Shown one piece after another: positions 19,158-29,516 of a stretch of 64,000 bases of DNA. A program made the position numbers and the translations under genes. The DNA is from Mixta hanseatica (GTDB lineage Bacteria > Pseudomonadota > Gammaproteobacteria > Enterobacterales > Enterobacteriaceae). The stretch covers positions 2,232,001 through 2,296,000 of the forward strand of contig NZ_CP082904.1 in the NCBI RefSeq assembly GCF_023517775.1. The letters are read 5' to 3'. The notes under the pieces are model-generated. The model had not been told where the DNA came from. It made no database searches and saw nothing but the letters and a program-made list of their open reading frames with translations. Position 1 is the stretch's first letter. Each line of letters begins with the position of its first letter.

Positions 19158-20458
19158 GAAAACTTTTTATCCAGTTTTATCTGCTGCTGTTTGTCTGCTT
19201 CCTGGTAATGACCATGTTGGTGGGGCTGGTGTATAAATTTACCGCTGAGCGCGCCGGACGGCAGTCGATGGATGATTTAATGAAAAGTTCGCTCTACCTG
19301 ATGCGCAGCGAACTGCGGGAAATTCCGCCGCGCGACTGGAACAAAACCATCAACAATCTGGATCTTAATCTCTCTTTTAAGCTGCATATCGAGCCGATCA
19401 ATAAATATCAGCTGGATACGGGCAGTATGCGGCGTCTGCACGCCGGAGAAATTGTCGCGCTGGACGATGAGTACACCTTCTTGCAGCATATTCCCCGCAG
19501 TCATTACGTGCTGGCGGTGGGCCCGATTCCCTATCTGTTTTTCCTGCATGAAATGCGGCTACTGGATATCGCGCTGCTGGCCTTTATCGGCATGTCGCTG
19601 GCGCTGCCGGTATTTATCTGGATGCGGCCCTACTGGAAAGATATGCTGAAACTGGAGTCGGCGGCGCAGCGCTTCGGTAAAGGCCATCTTGATGAACGTA
19701 TCCATTTTGATAACGCCTCCAGCCTGGTAAGGCTGGGCGTGGCCTTTAATCAGATGGCGGACAATATCAATACGCTGGTCGCCAGCAAAAAACAGCTGAT
19801 TGATAACATTGCCCACGAGCTGCGCACGCCGCTGGTGCGGCTGCGCTACCGGCTGGAGATGAGCGATAATCTCAGCGCCGCCGAATCCACCGCGCTGAAT
19901 CGCGATATCGGTCAGTTGGAGTCGCTTATCGAAGAGTTATTAACCTATGCGCGTCTCGATCGTCCGCAGGTAGAGCTTTTCCTGCAGCCGGTGGATCTCG
20001 CCAACTGGCTCGGCGAGCGTATTGCTGATATTCGTTCGGTTCATCCTGAATATGAGATTGCGCTGGACCTGCCCCAGCGCGAAAATTTTGGCGTTTCCGA
20101 TACGCGCCTGATGGAGCGGGTGTTGGATAACCTGGTGAATAACGCGCTGCGCTATGCGCAGCAGCGGCTGCGAGTGGGCCTGTGGTTCGACGGCAATCTG
20201 GCCTGTTTACAGGTGGAGGATGACGGTCCGGGCATCCCGGCAGCAGAGCGCCAGCGCGTACTGGAACCGTTTGTTCGTCTCGATCCCAGCCGCGATCGCG
20301 CCACCGGCGGCTGTGGGCTGGGTTTGGCGATTGTACAATCCGTAGCGCTGGCGCTCGGCGGTCACGTGATGATCGACAGCAGCCCGTTAGGCGGCGCCAG
20401 CGTTCGCTTTTGCTGGCCGGTTGATTTACCCTTGCGAGGTACGGCGAACCGCCCTTAA
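19154..20458 (+). CDS. rstB: Sensor histidine kinase RstB
   Basis: RstB, 434 residues. Two membrane helices (about 7-27 and 137-157) flank a periplasmic sensor; a HAMP domain follows, then a dimerisation/phosphoacceptor domain with H221 (NIAHELRTPLVRLRYRLEMS) and a HATPase domain with N box (DNLVNNALRYA) and G boxes (DDGPGIP, GCGLGLAIV). It phosphorylates RstA. ATG 19154 overlaps the rstA stop. Confidence 0.96.
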   Translation: MRKLFIQFYLLLFVCFLVMTMLVGLVYKFTAERAGRQSMDDLMKSSLYLMRSELREIPPRDWNKTINNLDLNLSFKLHIEPINKYQLDTGSMRRLHAGEIVALDDEYTFLQHIPRSHYVLAVGPIPYLFFLHEMRLLDIALLAFIGMSLALPVFIWMRPYWKDMLKLESAAQRFGKGHLDERIHFDNASSLVRLGVAFNQMADNINTLVASKKQLIDNIAHELRTPLVRLRYRLEMSDNLSAAESTALNRDIGQLESLIEELLTYARLDRPQVELFLQPVDLANWLGERIADIRSVHPEYEIALDLPQRENFGVSDTRLMERVLDNLVNNALRYAQQRLRVGLWFDGNLACLQVEDDGPGIPAAERQRVLEPFVRLDPSRDRATGGCGLGLAIVQSVALALGGHVMIDSSPLGGASVRFCWPVDLPLRGTANRP

Positions 20459-20476
20459 CTGAGCAAGGAGATCTGC

Positions 20477-21967
20477 GTGTCATCCGCTTATCAACAACTT
20501 ACCCAAACTTTTCAGCGCCTGTCGCGCTTTGGTCATCTTTCCGCTATTGCCGGCTGGGATATGCAAACCATGATGCCGCCAGCCGGCAGCCAGGCGCGCG
20601 GCGAAGCGCTGGCGGAACTTAGCGTATTACAGCATCAGCTGCTTACCGACAGCCGGGTTAAGACGTGGCTGGAGGCGGCGCAGCAGGAATCGCTGAATGA
20701 TGTCGAGCAGGCTAACCTGCTGGAGATGCGGCGCGCCTGGCAGCAGGCGGCGCTGCTGCCCGCGGCGCTGGTGGAAGCGAAATCGCTCGCAGGTTCGCGC
20801 TGCGAACATGCCTGGCGACAACAGCGTCCGGCTAACGACTGGCAAGGGTTTGCCGCGAATCTGAAAGAGGTGGTGCGCCTGAGCCGCGAGGAGGCGGAAA
20901 TCCGCGCGCAGGCGGCGGGCTGTTCACGCTATGACGCCCTGCTCGACCTCTATGAGCCTGGCATGACCAGCGCCCGACTCGACGCCACCTTCGGCGATCT
21001 TATTCAATGGCTACCGGACCTACTGACGCGCGTAGTGGAAAAACAGGCCGCCGAGCCGGTTGATACGCCCGTCGGCCCTTTCCCCATCGAGGCGCAGCGT
21101 CAGCTGGGCTTAGCACTGATGAAGCTACTTGGATTCGATTTTAACGCCGGTCGCCTCGATGTTAGCGCGCATCCATTCTGCGGCGGCGTGCCGGATGACG
21201 TGCGCATCACCACGCGCTATAACCAAAATGAGTTTGTCAGCGCCATGATGGGGGTGATTCACGAAACCGGACACGCCCGCTATGAACAAAATCTGCCGAA
21301 AACCTGGCGTGGTCAGCCGGTCGCGCTGGCGCGTTCTACGGCAGTTCACGAGTCGCAAAGCCTGTTCTTCGAAATGCAGCTGGCACGCAGTGCGCCGTTC
21401 CTGCAGCATATTCTGCCGCAGGTGATCGCGCAGATGGGCGATCAACCCGCTTTAACGCCAGCTAATTTTGTCCGCCTCAACCAGCGCGTGAAACGCGGTT
21501 TTATTCGCGTCGATGCTGATGAGGTGAGTTATCCACTGCATGTAATCCTGCGTTATGAAATCGAACGCGCGCTGATTGGCGGGGATATCGAGGTAGAGGA
21601 TATTCCTGCGTTGTGGGACGAGAAAATGCAGCGCTATTTAGGGCTGGATACCCAGGGCAACTACCGTGACGGCTGCATGCAGGATATTCACTGGACCGAC
21701 GGCGCCTTCGGCTATTTCCCCACCTATACGCTGGGCGCAATGTATGCGGCGCAGCTTTTCCAGGCGCTGAAGCGCGCCCTGCCGCAGCTGGAGACACAAA
21801 TTGCCGGCGGCGAGCTGGAGCCGATCTTTAACTGGCTTTCCCAGAATATCTGGCAGCACGGCAGCCGCTTCCCTACCGCCCAGCTGATTACCCAGGCGAG
21901 CGGCGAAGATCTTAATCCGCTACATTTCCGTCGTCATCTGGAACAGCGCTACCTTGCTACTAACTGA
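20477..21967 (+). CDS. M32-family metallocarboxypeptidase (Taq-type)
   Basis: A 496-residue M32 carboxypeptidase resembling Thermus aquaticus carboxypeptidase. The zinc motif HETGH is at 262-266, with a downstream ES(Q)SLF segment (HESQSLFFEM) supplying the third ligand glutamate. Family motifs DRxxD-like, RVDADEVSYPLHVILRYEIE, and DIHWTDGAFGYFPTYTLG are all present. It removes C-terminal residues from peptides in the cytosol, not adjacent to proline. The start is GTG 20477 with AAGGAG six bases upstream. It lies 18 bases after rstB in the same direction, where E. coli has tus/fumC, so it may be read with rstAB. Confidence 0.93.
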   Translation: MSSAYQQLTQTFQRLSRFGHLSAIAGWDMQTMMPPAGSQARGEALAELSVLQHQLLTDSRVKTWLEAAQQESLNDVEQANLLEMRRAWQQAALLPAALVEAKSLAGSRCEHAWRQQRPANDWQGFAANLKEVVRLSREEAEIRAQAAGCSRYDALLDLYEPGMTSARLDATFGDLIQWLPDLLTRVVEKQAAEPVDTPVGPFPIEAQRQLGLALMKLLGFDFNAGRLDVSAHPFCGGVPDDVRITTRYNQNEFVSAMMGVIHETGHARYEQNLPKTWRGQPVALARSTAVHESQSLFFEMQLARSAPFLQHILPQVIAQMGDQPALTPANFVRLNQRVKRGFIRVDADEVSYPLHVILRYEIERALIGGDIEVEDIPALWDEKMQRYLGLDTQGNYRDGCMQDIHWTDGAFGYFPTYTLGAMYAAQLFQALKRALPQLETQIAGGELEPIFNWLSQNIWQHGSRFPTAQLITQASGEDLNPLHFRRHLEQRYLATN

Positions 21968-21978
21968 TCCTTACCCCG

Positions 21979-22003
21979 CTGGCCTGCTTCCCCCGCAGGC
22001 CAG
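21979..22003 (+). terminator. Terminator after M32 carboxypeptidase gene
   Basis: CTGGCCTGC (21979-21987) pairs perfectly with GCAGGCCAG (21995-22003), 11 bases after the stop codon, followed by a weakly T-rich tract. Confidence 0.6.
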
Positions 22004-22213
22004 ATCCTTCCTTGCACTTTTGATGACGCGCCTGGGCGTGGCGATGTCGCAATCCAGCGCGCTGAAGATTAGCGTTCAGGTAATAATCGACAATGATATT
22101 TTGGTCCATGCCAGCGTTCGCGTTTGCCGTTCGATTGCTAAATCTATTCCGCTTTAACTTGTCGAAGGTGATTATTCATGTGCAATCGACGCTAATAACG
22201 TTTTATATGTGGC

Positions 22214-22231
22214 TTAATTAATTAATTAATT
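22214..22231. repeat. TTAA tandem tract
   Basis: Four and a half copies of TTAA in a row, about 130 bases before the small secreted peptide gene. Such tracts can vary in length by slippage; any effect on expression is speculative. Confidence 0.6.
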
Positions 22232-22358
22232 GCATTAACAACCATTCATACTGACATAACTTTGCAATATTCATTATTAAACTTAAGTTATATGGCTTAT
22301 AAATGTTTCGCAACCTAATGAAAAAACCACGGAAACTGTTTAATTAAGGATATTTATT

Positions 22359-22523
22359 ATGACCAACATATTAAAAGTCACGTTAAGCTCTTTGTTACTT
22401 TCAGGCATGCTATTATCAGCTTCTGCTTCAGCCTTTGAAAAAGTGGCTGCCAGAGAGTGCGCCAAAATCTGCAACTCCAAAGGAGTTTGCGTTAATATAT
22501 GTGATCCTGGCGTCCATCCATAA
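22359..22523 (+). CDS. Small secreted Cys-rich peptide (54 residues, CX3C-X5-CX3C)
   Basis: I do not recognise a named family. The frame encodes 54 residues: a short basic start (MTNILK), a hydrophobic core LSSLLLSGMLLSA, and a likely Sec cleavage after SASA (about residue 25). The mature peptide is about 29 residues and contains C34, C38, C44 and C48, i.e. CX3C-X5-CX3C, the spacing of helical-hairpin peptides with two disulfides. AAGGA lies nine bases before the ATG. It sits alone in AT-rich DNA between the M32 peptidase and asr, with hairpins downstream. A periplasmic or secreted role is inferred from the signal peptide only. Confidence 0.6.
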   Translation: MTNILKVTLSSLLLSGMLLSASASAFEKVAARECAKICNSKGVCVNICDPGVHP

Positions 22524-22657
22524 CATCCTGCCGTCAATCGACCTGCGGGATGATTTCTTATTTTTTAGCAAGATAATTAAAGACGCCATCCTAAAATATC
22601 TGGTCTTTTCTTTTCATTGTTCAAACATAAATAGAATACAGCCTGAAAAGTAAAAAG

Positions 22658-22680
22658 CCACCTCCAAAGGAGGTGGTTTA
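22658..22680 (+). terminator. Hairpin downstream of Cys-rich peptide gene
   Basis: CCACCTCC (22658-22665) pairs with GGAGGTGG (22669-22676) around an AAA loop and is followed by TTTA. It is a plausible but weak-tailed terminator. Confidence 0.5.
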
Positions 22681-22692
22681 AAGCTGAAAATA

Positions 22693-22721
22693 AAAAGCAG
22701 GCGTAATTAACGTCTGCTTTT
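22693..22721 (+). terminator. Second terminator before asr
   Basis: AAAAGCAGGCG (22693-22703) pairs with CGTCTGCTTTT (22711-22721) with one G-U pair around TAATTAA. The run of Ts lies in the stem end. It could insulate asr from upstream transcription. Confidence 0.6.
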
Positions 22722-22806
22722 CCCCTGTACCGGGAGTTTTTTCTTTTTAAATTGTCATTTAATCAAAAGCGCTACATGCTTCTGGTTTATATGGATGGCT
22801 GCGTTG

Positions 22807-22820
22807 TACATTCAGTTACA
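22807..22820 (+). promoter_or_regulatory. RstA box of asr
   Basis: TACATTCAGTTACA matches the E. coli RstA consensus TACATNTNGTTACA at all but one fixed position, about 100 bases before the asr ATG and upstream of a plausible -10. RstA is known to drive asr in E. coli under acid, and rstAB lies 2.5 kb upstream here. Confidence 0.8.
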
Positions 22821-22920
22821 CGCCGATACCAATCACTCACGGAAAACGCGATCGCCTTTCTCTATAGTCTTTTCACCGGCCCCGCAGTGGGCTAATGATG
22901 AAGAAATAGAGGGTTTTGCA

Positions 22921-23202
22921 ATGAAAAAATTATTTGCTCTGGTTGTAGCCGCTGCTATGGGTATCTCTTCCGTGGCTTTCGCAGCGGATACTGCCGCCGC
23001 GCCGGCCGCACCGACTGCTGCTACAACCGCCGCTCCGGCGAAGACTACGCACAAAGTTGCGCATCACAAGCATAAAAAAGCTGCCGCACAGAAAGCGCAG
23101 GCCGCAAAAAAGCACCACAAACACGCCGCCAAGCCGGTAGCACAGAAAGCACAGGCAGCGAAAAAGCACCACAAGAAAGTGGTTAAGCCTGCAGCAAAAT
23201 AA
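22921..23202 (+). CDS. asr: Acid shock protein Asr
   Basis: Asr, 93 residues. Signal peptide residues 1-21 ([21 protein letters not shown]), then an Ala/Thr/Pro-rich segment and a C-terminal half made of repeated Lys/His blocks ([19 protein letters not shown] and a second copy). Exported to the periplasm and processed in E. coli, it protects under acid stress, probably as a basic chaperone-like or buffering polypeptide. ATG 22921 follows GAGGG. Controlled by the RstA box upstream. Confidence 0.95.
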   Translation: MKKLFALVVAAAMGISSVAFAADTAAAPAAPTAATTAAPAKTTHKVAHHKHKKAAAQKAQAAKKHHKHAAKPVAQKAQAAKKHHKKVVKPAAK

Positions 23203-23298
23203 GCACTGAAGCACATTTCTGGCGATAGCCGCCGGCCAGGGTGTGGCAAAACGCTGCCCCCTGGCACGGGCAGCGCGGAGGCTGTTTTATCCATCTCA

Positions 23299-23324
23299 AA
23301 CACCCGGTTTACCGGGTGTTTTTT
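23299..23324 (+). terminator. Terminator after asr
   Basis: AACACCCGGT (23299-23308) pairs with ACCGGGTGTT (23311-23320) around TT, followed by a run of Ts. It lies between asr and ydgU, so ydgU is reached by read-through or its own promoter. Confidence 0.85.
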
Positions 23325-23339
23325 CCTGGAGTAGCAGAA

Positions 23340-23420
23340 ATGGTACGTCGCTATCGTTTCGAAATTATTCTCTTTGTGATGATCCTCTGCGGTGCCATTG
23401 CGGCCTGCTTCTACGTTTGA
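23340..23420 (+). CDS. ydgU: Small membrane protein YdgU
   Basis: A 26-residue protein (MVRRYRFEIILFVMILCGAI plus AACFYV) of the same layout as E. coli YdgU: a basic RRYRFE head followed by one hydrophobic helix. It occupies the same asr-ydgU-ydgD position. TGGAG is at suitable spacing before the ATG. It is predicted to be a single-span inner-membrane protein; function unknown. Confidence 0.8.
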   Translation: MVRRYRFEIILFVMILCGAIAACFYV

Positions 23421-23541
23421 TGCACGTAGCGTACTGATATTCCGAATTAAACTCCCTTTTTTGCTGCTCAACGTCTATAGTTACGCATGACGCGTGTTAA
23501 CCCTTTATATTCTTATAATTCTCCCCTTTTTTGAGCGAGAT

Positions 23542-24357
23542 ATGCGCATAACGGCTGTGTTAGTAGTGGGTTTGCTCTGTTTTTCCTGCTTTTCTCATGC
23601 GGATGATGACAGCGAGGACGGCCCAGGGCCGGAAGAGCTTAAGACGCTGTTCTTTGGTCACGACGATCGTAAGCCCATCGAACAGGCTGCCAGCGTGCCC
23701 TGGGAAGCGATTGGCCAGCTGGAAACCGCCAGCGGCAACCTCTGTAGCGCAACGCTGATTTCCACGCATCTGGCGCTAACTGCCGGGCACTGCCTGGTGA
23801 CGCCGCCGGGCAAACTGGATAAGCCGGTCGCGCTGCGTTTTATTGCCAGCGATAGCGGTTGGCGCTATGAAATTCATGATATCGAAGGACGCGTCGACCC
23901 CAGCCTGGGCAAAAAGCTCAAGGCGGATGGCGATGGCTGGATTGTTCCGGCAGCGGCGGCACCGTATGACTATGGCCTGATTGTGCTGCGCAACCCGCCC
24001 TCCGGCATTACGCCGGTACCGCTATTCAGCGGCTCGCGCAGCGATCTGACCGCCGCCTTAAAAACCACCGGCCGTAAAGTTACCCAGGCGGGCTATCCGG
24101 AAGATCATCTTGATGCCCTCTGGTCACACAGCGACTGTCTGATCACCGGCTGGGCGCAACGTTCGGTGCTGTCGCATCAGTGCGATACCCTGCCGGGCGA
24201 CAGCGGCTCGCCTTTACTGCTGCAAACCGCCGACGGCTGGCGGCTGATTGCGGTACAAAGCTCGGCCCCGGCGGCGGCGGATCGCTGGCGCGCCGATAAC
24301 CGGGCGATTGCCGTAACCGCTTTCCATGACGATCTGGAGGCGCTGGCCGCTGAATAA
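23542..24357 (+). CDS. ydgD: Trypsin-like serine protease YdgD
   Basis: YdgD, 271 residues. Signal peptide residues 1-20 (cleavage after SHA). S1 protease fold with catalytic H83 (LTAGHC), D143 (PYDYGLIVL) and S221 (LPGDSGSP), and cysteine pairs typical of the family. A secreted or periplasmic endopeptidase; the substrate is unknown. ATG 23542 (MRITAV) starts the signal peptide; the longer frame to 23494 lacks a ribosome site. Adjacent to asr-ydgU, as in E. coli. Confidence 0.92.
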   Translation: MRITAVLVVGLLCFSCFSHADDDSEDGPGPEELKTLFFGHDDRKPIEQAASVPWEAIGQLETASGNLCSATLISTHLALTAGHCLVTPPGKLDKPVALRFIASDSGWRYEIHDIEGRVDPSLGKKLKADGDGWIVPAAAAPYDYGLIVLRNPPSGITPVPLFSGSRSDLTAALKTTGRKVTQAGYPEDHLDALWSHSDCLITGWAQRSVLSHQCDTLPGDSGSPLLLQTADGWRLIAVQSSAPAAADRWRADNRAIAVTAFHDDLEALAAE

Positions 24358-24379
24358 CGTAGCGGCCAGCGTTATTCAG
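24341..24379. terminator. Overlapping hairpins at convergent ydgD/hrpA ends
   Basis: CGCTGGCCGCT (24341-24351) pairs with AGCGGCCAGCG (24361-24371). A second pairing, CTGAATAACG (24350-24359) with CGTTATTCAG (24370-24379), shares bases with it, so the two stems compete. Both span the stop codons of the convergent genes; a terminator or anti-read-through role is inferred. Confidence 0.5.
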
Positions 24380-27300
24380 GCCGCTATCTGTTCCATGGTT
24401 TGCAGGATGCGCTTGTCTGAAATAGGATACGGCGTGCCGAGTTGCTGAGCGAAGTAGCTGACACGCAGCTCTTCAATCATCCAGCGCACCTCCTGCACAT
24501 CCTCATCATCACGGCGGGCGGGCGGCAGCTTATTCAACCAGCTTTGCCACGCCTGCTGTACCTGCTCCACTTTCAGCATCCGCGCCCGATCGCTATGCGG
24601 ATCAACCGGCAGCTTTTCCAGACGACGCTCAATGGCCTGCAGATAACGCAGTGTATCGGGTAGACGTTTCCAGCCGTTCTGGGTGACGAAACCGCGGTAA
24701 ACCAGGCCGCTCATCTGCGCTTTAATATCCGACAGCCCCAGCGCCATGGTCATATCCATGCGCCCCTTAAGCCGTTTGTTGATATTAAATACCGCCGTCA
24801 GGATCTGCTCGACCAGCTTAGCGATTTCCACTACCGTGTCGTTCAGCCCGGCACGTACTTTCTCATGCAGCTGTTGATACGCTTCCTCTTTCCAGGCCGG
24901 TCCGCCATTTTCCGCCATCAGCTTATCAATACCACAGGTAATGCAGTCATCAATCAGCTCCAGTACCTTGCCATAAGGGTTAAAGTAGAGTCCCAGCTTG
25001 GCTTTATTCGGCAGTTTTTCATGCAGATATTTTATCGGCGACGGAATGTTCAGCAGCAGCAGACGGCGCTGCCCACGCCACATCATTTTCTGCTGCTCGT
25101 GCTGGCTGTCAAACAGACGAATCGCGACGCTATCTTTTTCATCCACCAGCGCCGGCCAGGCCTTCACGCTGTAGCTGCCGCGCTTCTGCTCAAACTGACT
25201 GGGCAGATCGCCAAAGCTCCAGATATGCAGGCCGCTCTGCTCCAGCCCGTCGTCGGCCACTTTTGATAACGTCTCCTGCACCTTGCCTTTCAGCGCCGTC
25301 TTCAGCGCCGCCAGGTCTTTGCCCTCTTTCAGCTTGCGGTTGTGCTCGTCCAGCACGCGGAAGGTAATTTTCAGGTGATCGGGCACCTGATCCCACTGCC
25401 AGTCCTCGCGGTCGATGGTCACGCCGGTCATACGGCGGAACTCACGCTCCAGTGCATCCAGCAGCGGCATCTCGGTATGGGTGACGCGCCCTAAAAACGC
25501 TTCTGCGTAGTTGGGCGCCGGCACGAAGTTACGTCGCACCGGCTTCGGCAGCGATTTAATCAGCGCCACAATCAGCTCGCGGCGCAGGCCGGGGATTTGC
25601 CATTCAAAACCGGCCTCTTCCACCTGGTTTAACAGCGGCAGCGGAATGTGCACGGTCACGCCATCGGCATCCGCGCCGGGCTCAAACTGATAGCTAAGAC
25701 GCAGCTTAAGGTTACCCTGCTGCCAAAAGTTGGGATAATCAAGTTTGCTGACCTTATCCGCGCCCTGTTTGATGAGCATCTCTTTATCGAAGCTGAGCAG
25801 ATCGGGCGTTTGCTGGCTGACCGCTTTCCACCAGCTGTCAAAATGACGGGCGGAGACCACCTCATGACCGATGCGGCTGTCATAGAAAGCAAACAGGGTC
25901 TCATCGTCCACCAGGATGTCGCGGCGGCGCGATTTATGCTCCAGATCTTCCACTTCGCTGCGCAGCTTCTGGTTGGCCTTAAAGAAGGCGTGGCGCGTTT
26001 GCCAGTCGCCTTCCACCAGCGCATGGCGAATAAACAGCTCGCGCGATAGCTGCGGATCGATTTTGCCGTAGTTCACCTTACGCGCGTTAACAATTGGCAA
26101 GCCGTAGAGCGTCACCTTCTCCATGGCCATTACTGCGCCCTGCGCTTTTTCCCAGTGTGGCTCGCTGTAGCTGCGCTTCAGCAGATGCTGGGCAATCGGC
26201 TCGATCCATTCAGGATCGATGCGGGCGGCGATACGTCCCCAGAGGCGGCTGGTTTCCACCAGCTCTGCCACCATGGTCCATTTGGGCGGCTTTTTAAACA
26301 GCGCCGAGCCAGGAAAAATAGAGAAGCGGGCGTTGCGCGCGCCGCTGAATTCCTGCTTTTCCACATCCTTCAGGCCGATATGCGACAATAAACCGGTGAG
26401 CAGCGCAGTATGAACTTCACGATACGGCGCCGGTTCGCTGTTGACCGGCATTCCCAACTCACGCACCACTTGACGCAGCTGGGTATAGATATCCTGCCAT
26501 TCGCGCACGCGCAGATAGTTGAGATAATCGGTTTTACACTGACGACGGAAGGCGTTGCCGGAGAGCGCTTTCTGTTGCTCCTGCAGGTAGTTCCACAGGT
26601 TAACGAAAGCGATAAAATCGGACTCTTTATCGGCAAAGCGACGATGCTTTTCATCGGCGGCCTGCTGTTTCTCTACCGGACGCTCGCGCGGATCCTGAAT
26701 AGAGAGCGCCGCGACGATAATCATCACTTCACGCACGCAGCCATATTTCTGCGCCTCCAGCACCATCCGCGCCAGACGCGGATCGACCGGCAGCTGCGCC
26801 AGCTGGCGGCCCGACGGCGTCAGGCGATAGCGGCCGTTTTCCTCTTCGGTGATGGCGCCCAGCTCCTCCAGCAGGCGCACGCCATCCTGAATATTGCGCT
26901 TATCGGGCGCTTCGACAAACGGGAAGGCGCTGATATCGCCCAGGCCGAGCGCGGTCATCTGCAAAATAACCGACGCCAGGTTGGTGCGCAGAATCTCCGG
27001 ATCGGTAAATTCCGGGCGGCTTAAAAAATCCTCCTCGGAATAGAGGCGAATACAGATCCCTTCGGAGACACGGCCGCAGCGCCCTTTACGTTGGTTGGCC
27101 GATGCCTGCGACACCGGCTCGATCGGCAGACGCTGCACTTTTGTGCGGTAGCTGTAACGGCTGATGCGCGCCGTGCCGGGGTCGATAACATATTTAATTC
27201 CGGGCACCGTGAGCGAGGTTTCCGCTACGTTGGTCGCCAGTACGATGCGCCGTCCGCTGTGTGACTGAAACACCCGGTTTTGCTCGGCGTTCGACAGGCG

Positions 27301-28278
27301 CGCGTAAAGCGGCAGGATTTCGGTATGCGGCAGGTCACGCTTGCTTAACGCATCGGCGGTATCGCGGATCTCGCGCTCACCGCTCATAAAGATCAGGATA
27401 TCGCCGCTGCTCTCTTGCCCCAGCTCATCAACCGCATCAAAAATCGCCTGCAGCTGATCGCGATCGCTCTCCTCAACATCGTTCACCACCGGGCGATAAC
27501 GCACTTCTACGGGGTAAGTACGCCCGGAAACTTCCACGATCGGCGCGTTGTTGAAATGACGGGAAAAGCGCTGCGGGTCGATGGTCGCCGAGGTAATAAT
27601 CACTTTTAAATCAGGACGGCGCGGCAGCAGCTCACGCAGATAGCCCAGCAGAAAATCGATATTCAGGCTACGCTCGTGCGCTTCATCGATAATGATGGTG
27701 TCGTACTGCATTAGCAGCCGATCCTGCTGAATTTCCGCCAGCAGAATACCGTCCGTCATGAGTTTGATTTGGGTATTGTCGCTGACCTGATCGTTAAAGC
27801 GCACTTTATAACCCACGCAGCCGCCGAGCGAGGTTTCCAGCTCATCGGCAATTCGGTTGGCGACGGTACGCGCCGCCAGACGACGCGGCTGCGTATGACC
27901 GATCAGCCCTTTTACGCCGCGCCCCAGCGTCAGGCAAATTTTCGGCAGCTGGGTGGTTTTACCGGAGCCGGTTTCCCCCGCTACGATAACCACCTGATGG
28001 TCGCGAATAGCCTCGGCGATCTCCTGCTGTTTCTGGCTAACCGGCAGATTTTCCGGAAAGCGAATGGTTGGCGTCGCCGCCTGCCGCTGCAGTAAACGCT
28101 GTTCGGCCAGCGCAAACTCTTTCTCCAGCTCTTCGGCAATATTTTGCTGAGCCGTGGGGCTTTTGACCTTTTTCGCGCCGTGCAGGCGACGTTGCAGACG
28201 CTGGCGGTCCCGCAGCGTCATGTTATCCAGCCGCTCCCAGAATGGGGCCAGCGGCGATGTGTTTGATTCGACAGACAT
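24376..28278 (-). CDS. hrpA: ATP-dependent RNA helicase HrpA
   Basis: HrpA, 1300 residues, the E. coli length. DEAH-box helicase: Walker [10 protein letters not shown] at 101-109, DEAH in [18 protein letters not shown] motif (ITSATID), and [18 protein letters not shown] as motif VI. Winged-helix, HA2 and OB-like domains and the long HrpA C-terminus follow. It resolves stalled ribosome/mRNA complexes and processes fimbrial mRNA in E. coli. ATG 28278 (MSVESNTS) has AAGG upstream; the frame extension to 28398 is not conserved. Confidence 0.97.
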   Translation of the reverse strand: MSVESNTSPLAPFWERLDNMTLRDRQRLQRRLHGAKKVKSPTAQQNIAEELEKEFALAEQRLLQRQAATPTIRFPENLPVSQKQQEIAEAIRDHQVVIVAGETGSGKTTQLPKICLTLGRGVKGLIGHTQPRRLAARTVANRIADELETSLGGCVGYKVRFNDQVSDNTQIKLMTDGILLAEIQQDRLLMQYDTIIIDEAHERSLNIDFLLGYLRELLPRRPDLKVIITSATIDPQRFSRHFNNAPIVEVSGRTYPVEVRYRPVVNDVEESDRDQLQAIFDAVDELGQESSGDILIFMSGEREIRDTADALSKRDLPHTEILPLYARLSNAEQNRVFQSHSGRRIVLATNVAETSLTVPGIKYVIDPGTARISRYSYRTKVQRLPIEPVSQASANQRKGRCGRVSEGICIRLYSEEDFLSRPEFTDPEILRTNLASVILQMTALGLGDISAFPFVEAPDKRNIQDGVRLLEELGAITEEENGRYRLTPSGRQLAQLPVDPRLARMVLEAQKYGCVREVMIIVAALSIQDPRERPVEKQQAADEKHRRFADKESDFIAFVNLWNYLQEQQKALSGNAFRRQCKTDYLNYLRVREWQDIYTQLRQVVRELGMPVNSEPAPYREVHTALLTGLLSHIGLKDVEKQEFSGARNARFSIFPGSALFKKPPKWTMVAELVETSRLWGRIAARIDPEWIEPIAQHLLKRSYSEPHWEKAQGAVMAMEKVTLYGLPIVNARKVNYGKIDPQLSRELFIRHALVEGDWQTRHAFFKANQKLRSEVEDLEHKSRRRDILVDDETLFAFYDSRIGHEVVSARHFDSWWKAVSQQTPDLLSFDKEMLIKQGADKVSKLDYPNFWQQGNLKLRLSYQFEPGADADGVTVHIPLPLLNQVEEAGFEWQIPGLRRELIVALIKSLPKPVRRNFVPAPNYAEAFLGRVTHTEMPLLDALEREFRRMTGVTIDREDWQWDQVPDHLKITFRVLDEHNRKLKEGKDLAALKTALKGKVQETLSKVADDGLEQSGLHIWSFGDLPSQFEQKRGSYSVKAWPALVDEKDSVAIRLFDSQHEQQKMMWRGQRRLLLLNIPSPIKYLHEKLPNKAKLGLYFNPYGKVLELIDDCITCGIDKLMAENGGPAWKEEAYQQLHEKVRAGLNDTVVEIAKLVEQILTAVFNINKRLKGRMDMTMALGLSDIKAQMSGLVYRGFVTQNGWKRLPDTLRYLQAIERRLEKLPVDPHSDRARMLKVEQVQQAWQSWLNKLPPARRDDEDVQEVRWMIEELRVSYFAQQLGTPYPISDKRILQTMEQIAA

Positions 28279-28486
28279 AGTAATTACCTTATTAACACAG
28301 CGGCTTTTGATTGCTGTTATGGCCGCCGCGTGGTCGGCCCTGGCCGACATAATATTTATTGATTGCGGCGTATGGTAACACAGGCCGCCTGTGGGCAAAG
28401 ATCGCCTCTACGCTTGTTCAGGAATTTTGAATATAGGACTCGAAATATTGCGCTTTCACTGTTGCGATAAACTCCCTACAGTGTAA

Positions 28487-29131
<645 letters not shown>

Positions 29132-29138
29132 TGACTGC

Positions 29139-29163
29139 GCTGGCCGCTGTCGCAGCGGCCAGC
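29139..29163. terminator. Terminator between convergent azoR and ydbL
   Basis: GCTGGCCGCTG (29139-29149) pairs perfectly with CAGCGGCCAGC (29153-29163) around TCG, 8 bases past the azoR stop. There is no U-run, but the stem is very stable. Confidence 0.55.
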
Positions 29164-29181
29164 ATGCAATGGTTTATCCGG

Positions 29182-29508
29182 CTACGGCTTTCTTACCCAT
29201 CTGCCGTTAATGCCCTGCACATATTCCCCAGCGGCGGCGCGCTGCACCAGTTTTTCTCCAGCGATGCGCGCAACCTCAGCGGTAGAGAGCTGATTACGCT
29301 GCGCCACTTCCCGATAGCGTTGTTCCCGTTGCTGATTAATCTGCGCGATAAGCGCCGCTGTTTCCGCGTCCTGCTGACGCGGCGCCAGATAGCCGCTTAG
29401 CGTTTCGCCGACGCGCCCCTGTTGACGCGCTTCATTCAGCGTTAGCGCCTGCGCTGGCGAAGCGGCCAACAGGCACAGTAAAGAGAAGGTGACCCAGCCT
29501 TTCATCAT
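29182..29508 (-). CDS. ydbL: YdbL family periplasmic protein
   Basis: YdbL (DUF1318), 108 residues, with a signal peptide (about 1-21, cleavage after AQA) and the conserved LTLNEARQQGRVGETLSGYL start of the mature protein. In E. coli YdbL acts with YnbE and YdbH, apparently modulating assembly of the YdbH-YnbE bridge. ATG 29508 and ATG 29505 are both possible. Third gene of the ydbH-ynbE-ydbL operon, eight bases after ynbE. Confidence 0.92.
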   Translation of the reverse strand: MMKGWVTFSLLCLLAASPAQALTLNEARQQGRVGETLSGYLAPRQQDAETAALIAQINQQREQRYREVAQRNQLSTAEVARIAGEKLVQRAAAGEYVQGINGRWVRKP

Positions 29509-29516
29509 GCCGTCCC

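Larger units (their letters stand above)
21968..22358. other. Intergenic region, AT-rich toward the right
   Basis: 391 bases with no supportable gene. It contains the terminator at 21979-22003, a TTAA tandem tract at 22214-22231, and the presumed promoter of the small secreted peptide gene. AT content is far above the window average after 22080, suggesting acquired DNA. Confidence 0.5.
22524..22920. promoter_or_regulatory. Region between Cys-rich peptide gene and asr
   Basis: 397 bases without a supportable gene. It holds two hairpins (22658-22676 and 22693-22721), the RstA box at 22807-22820, and the asr promoter with a TATAGT-like -10 near 22862. Confidence 0.6.

Noticed and set aside
21954..22157. 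Small plus-strand frame after the M32 peptidase gene
   Set aside because: It begins inside the peptidase gene end, runs through its terminator hairpin, and resembles no protein.
22435..22653. 72-residue frame overlapping the Cys-rich peptide gene
   Set aside because: No ribosome site, starts inside the signal-peptide gene in another frame, and has no family features.
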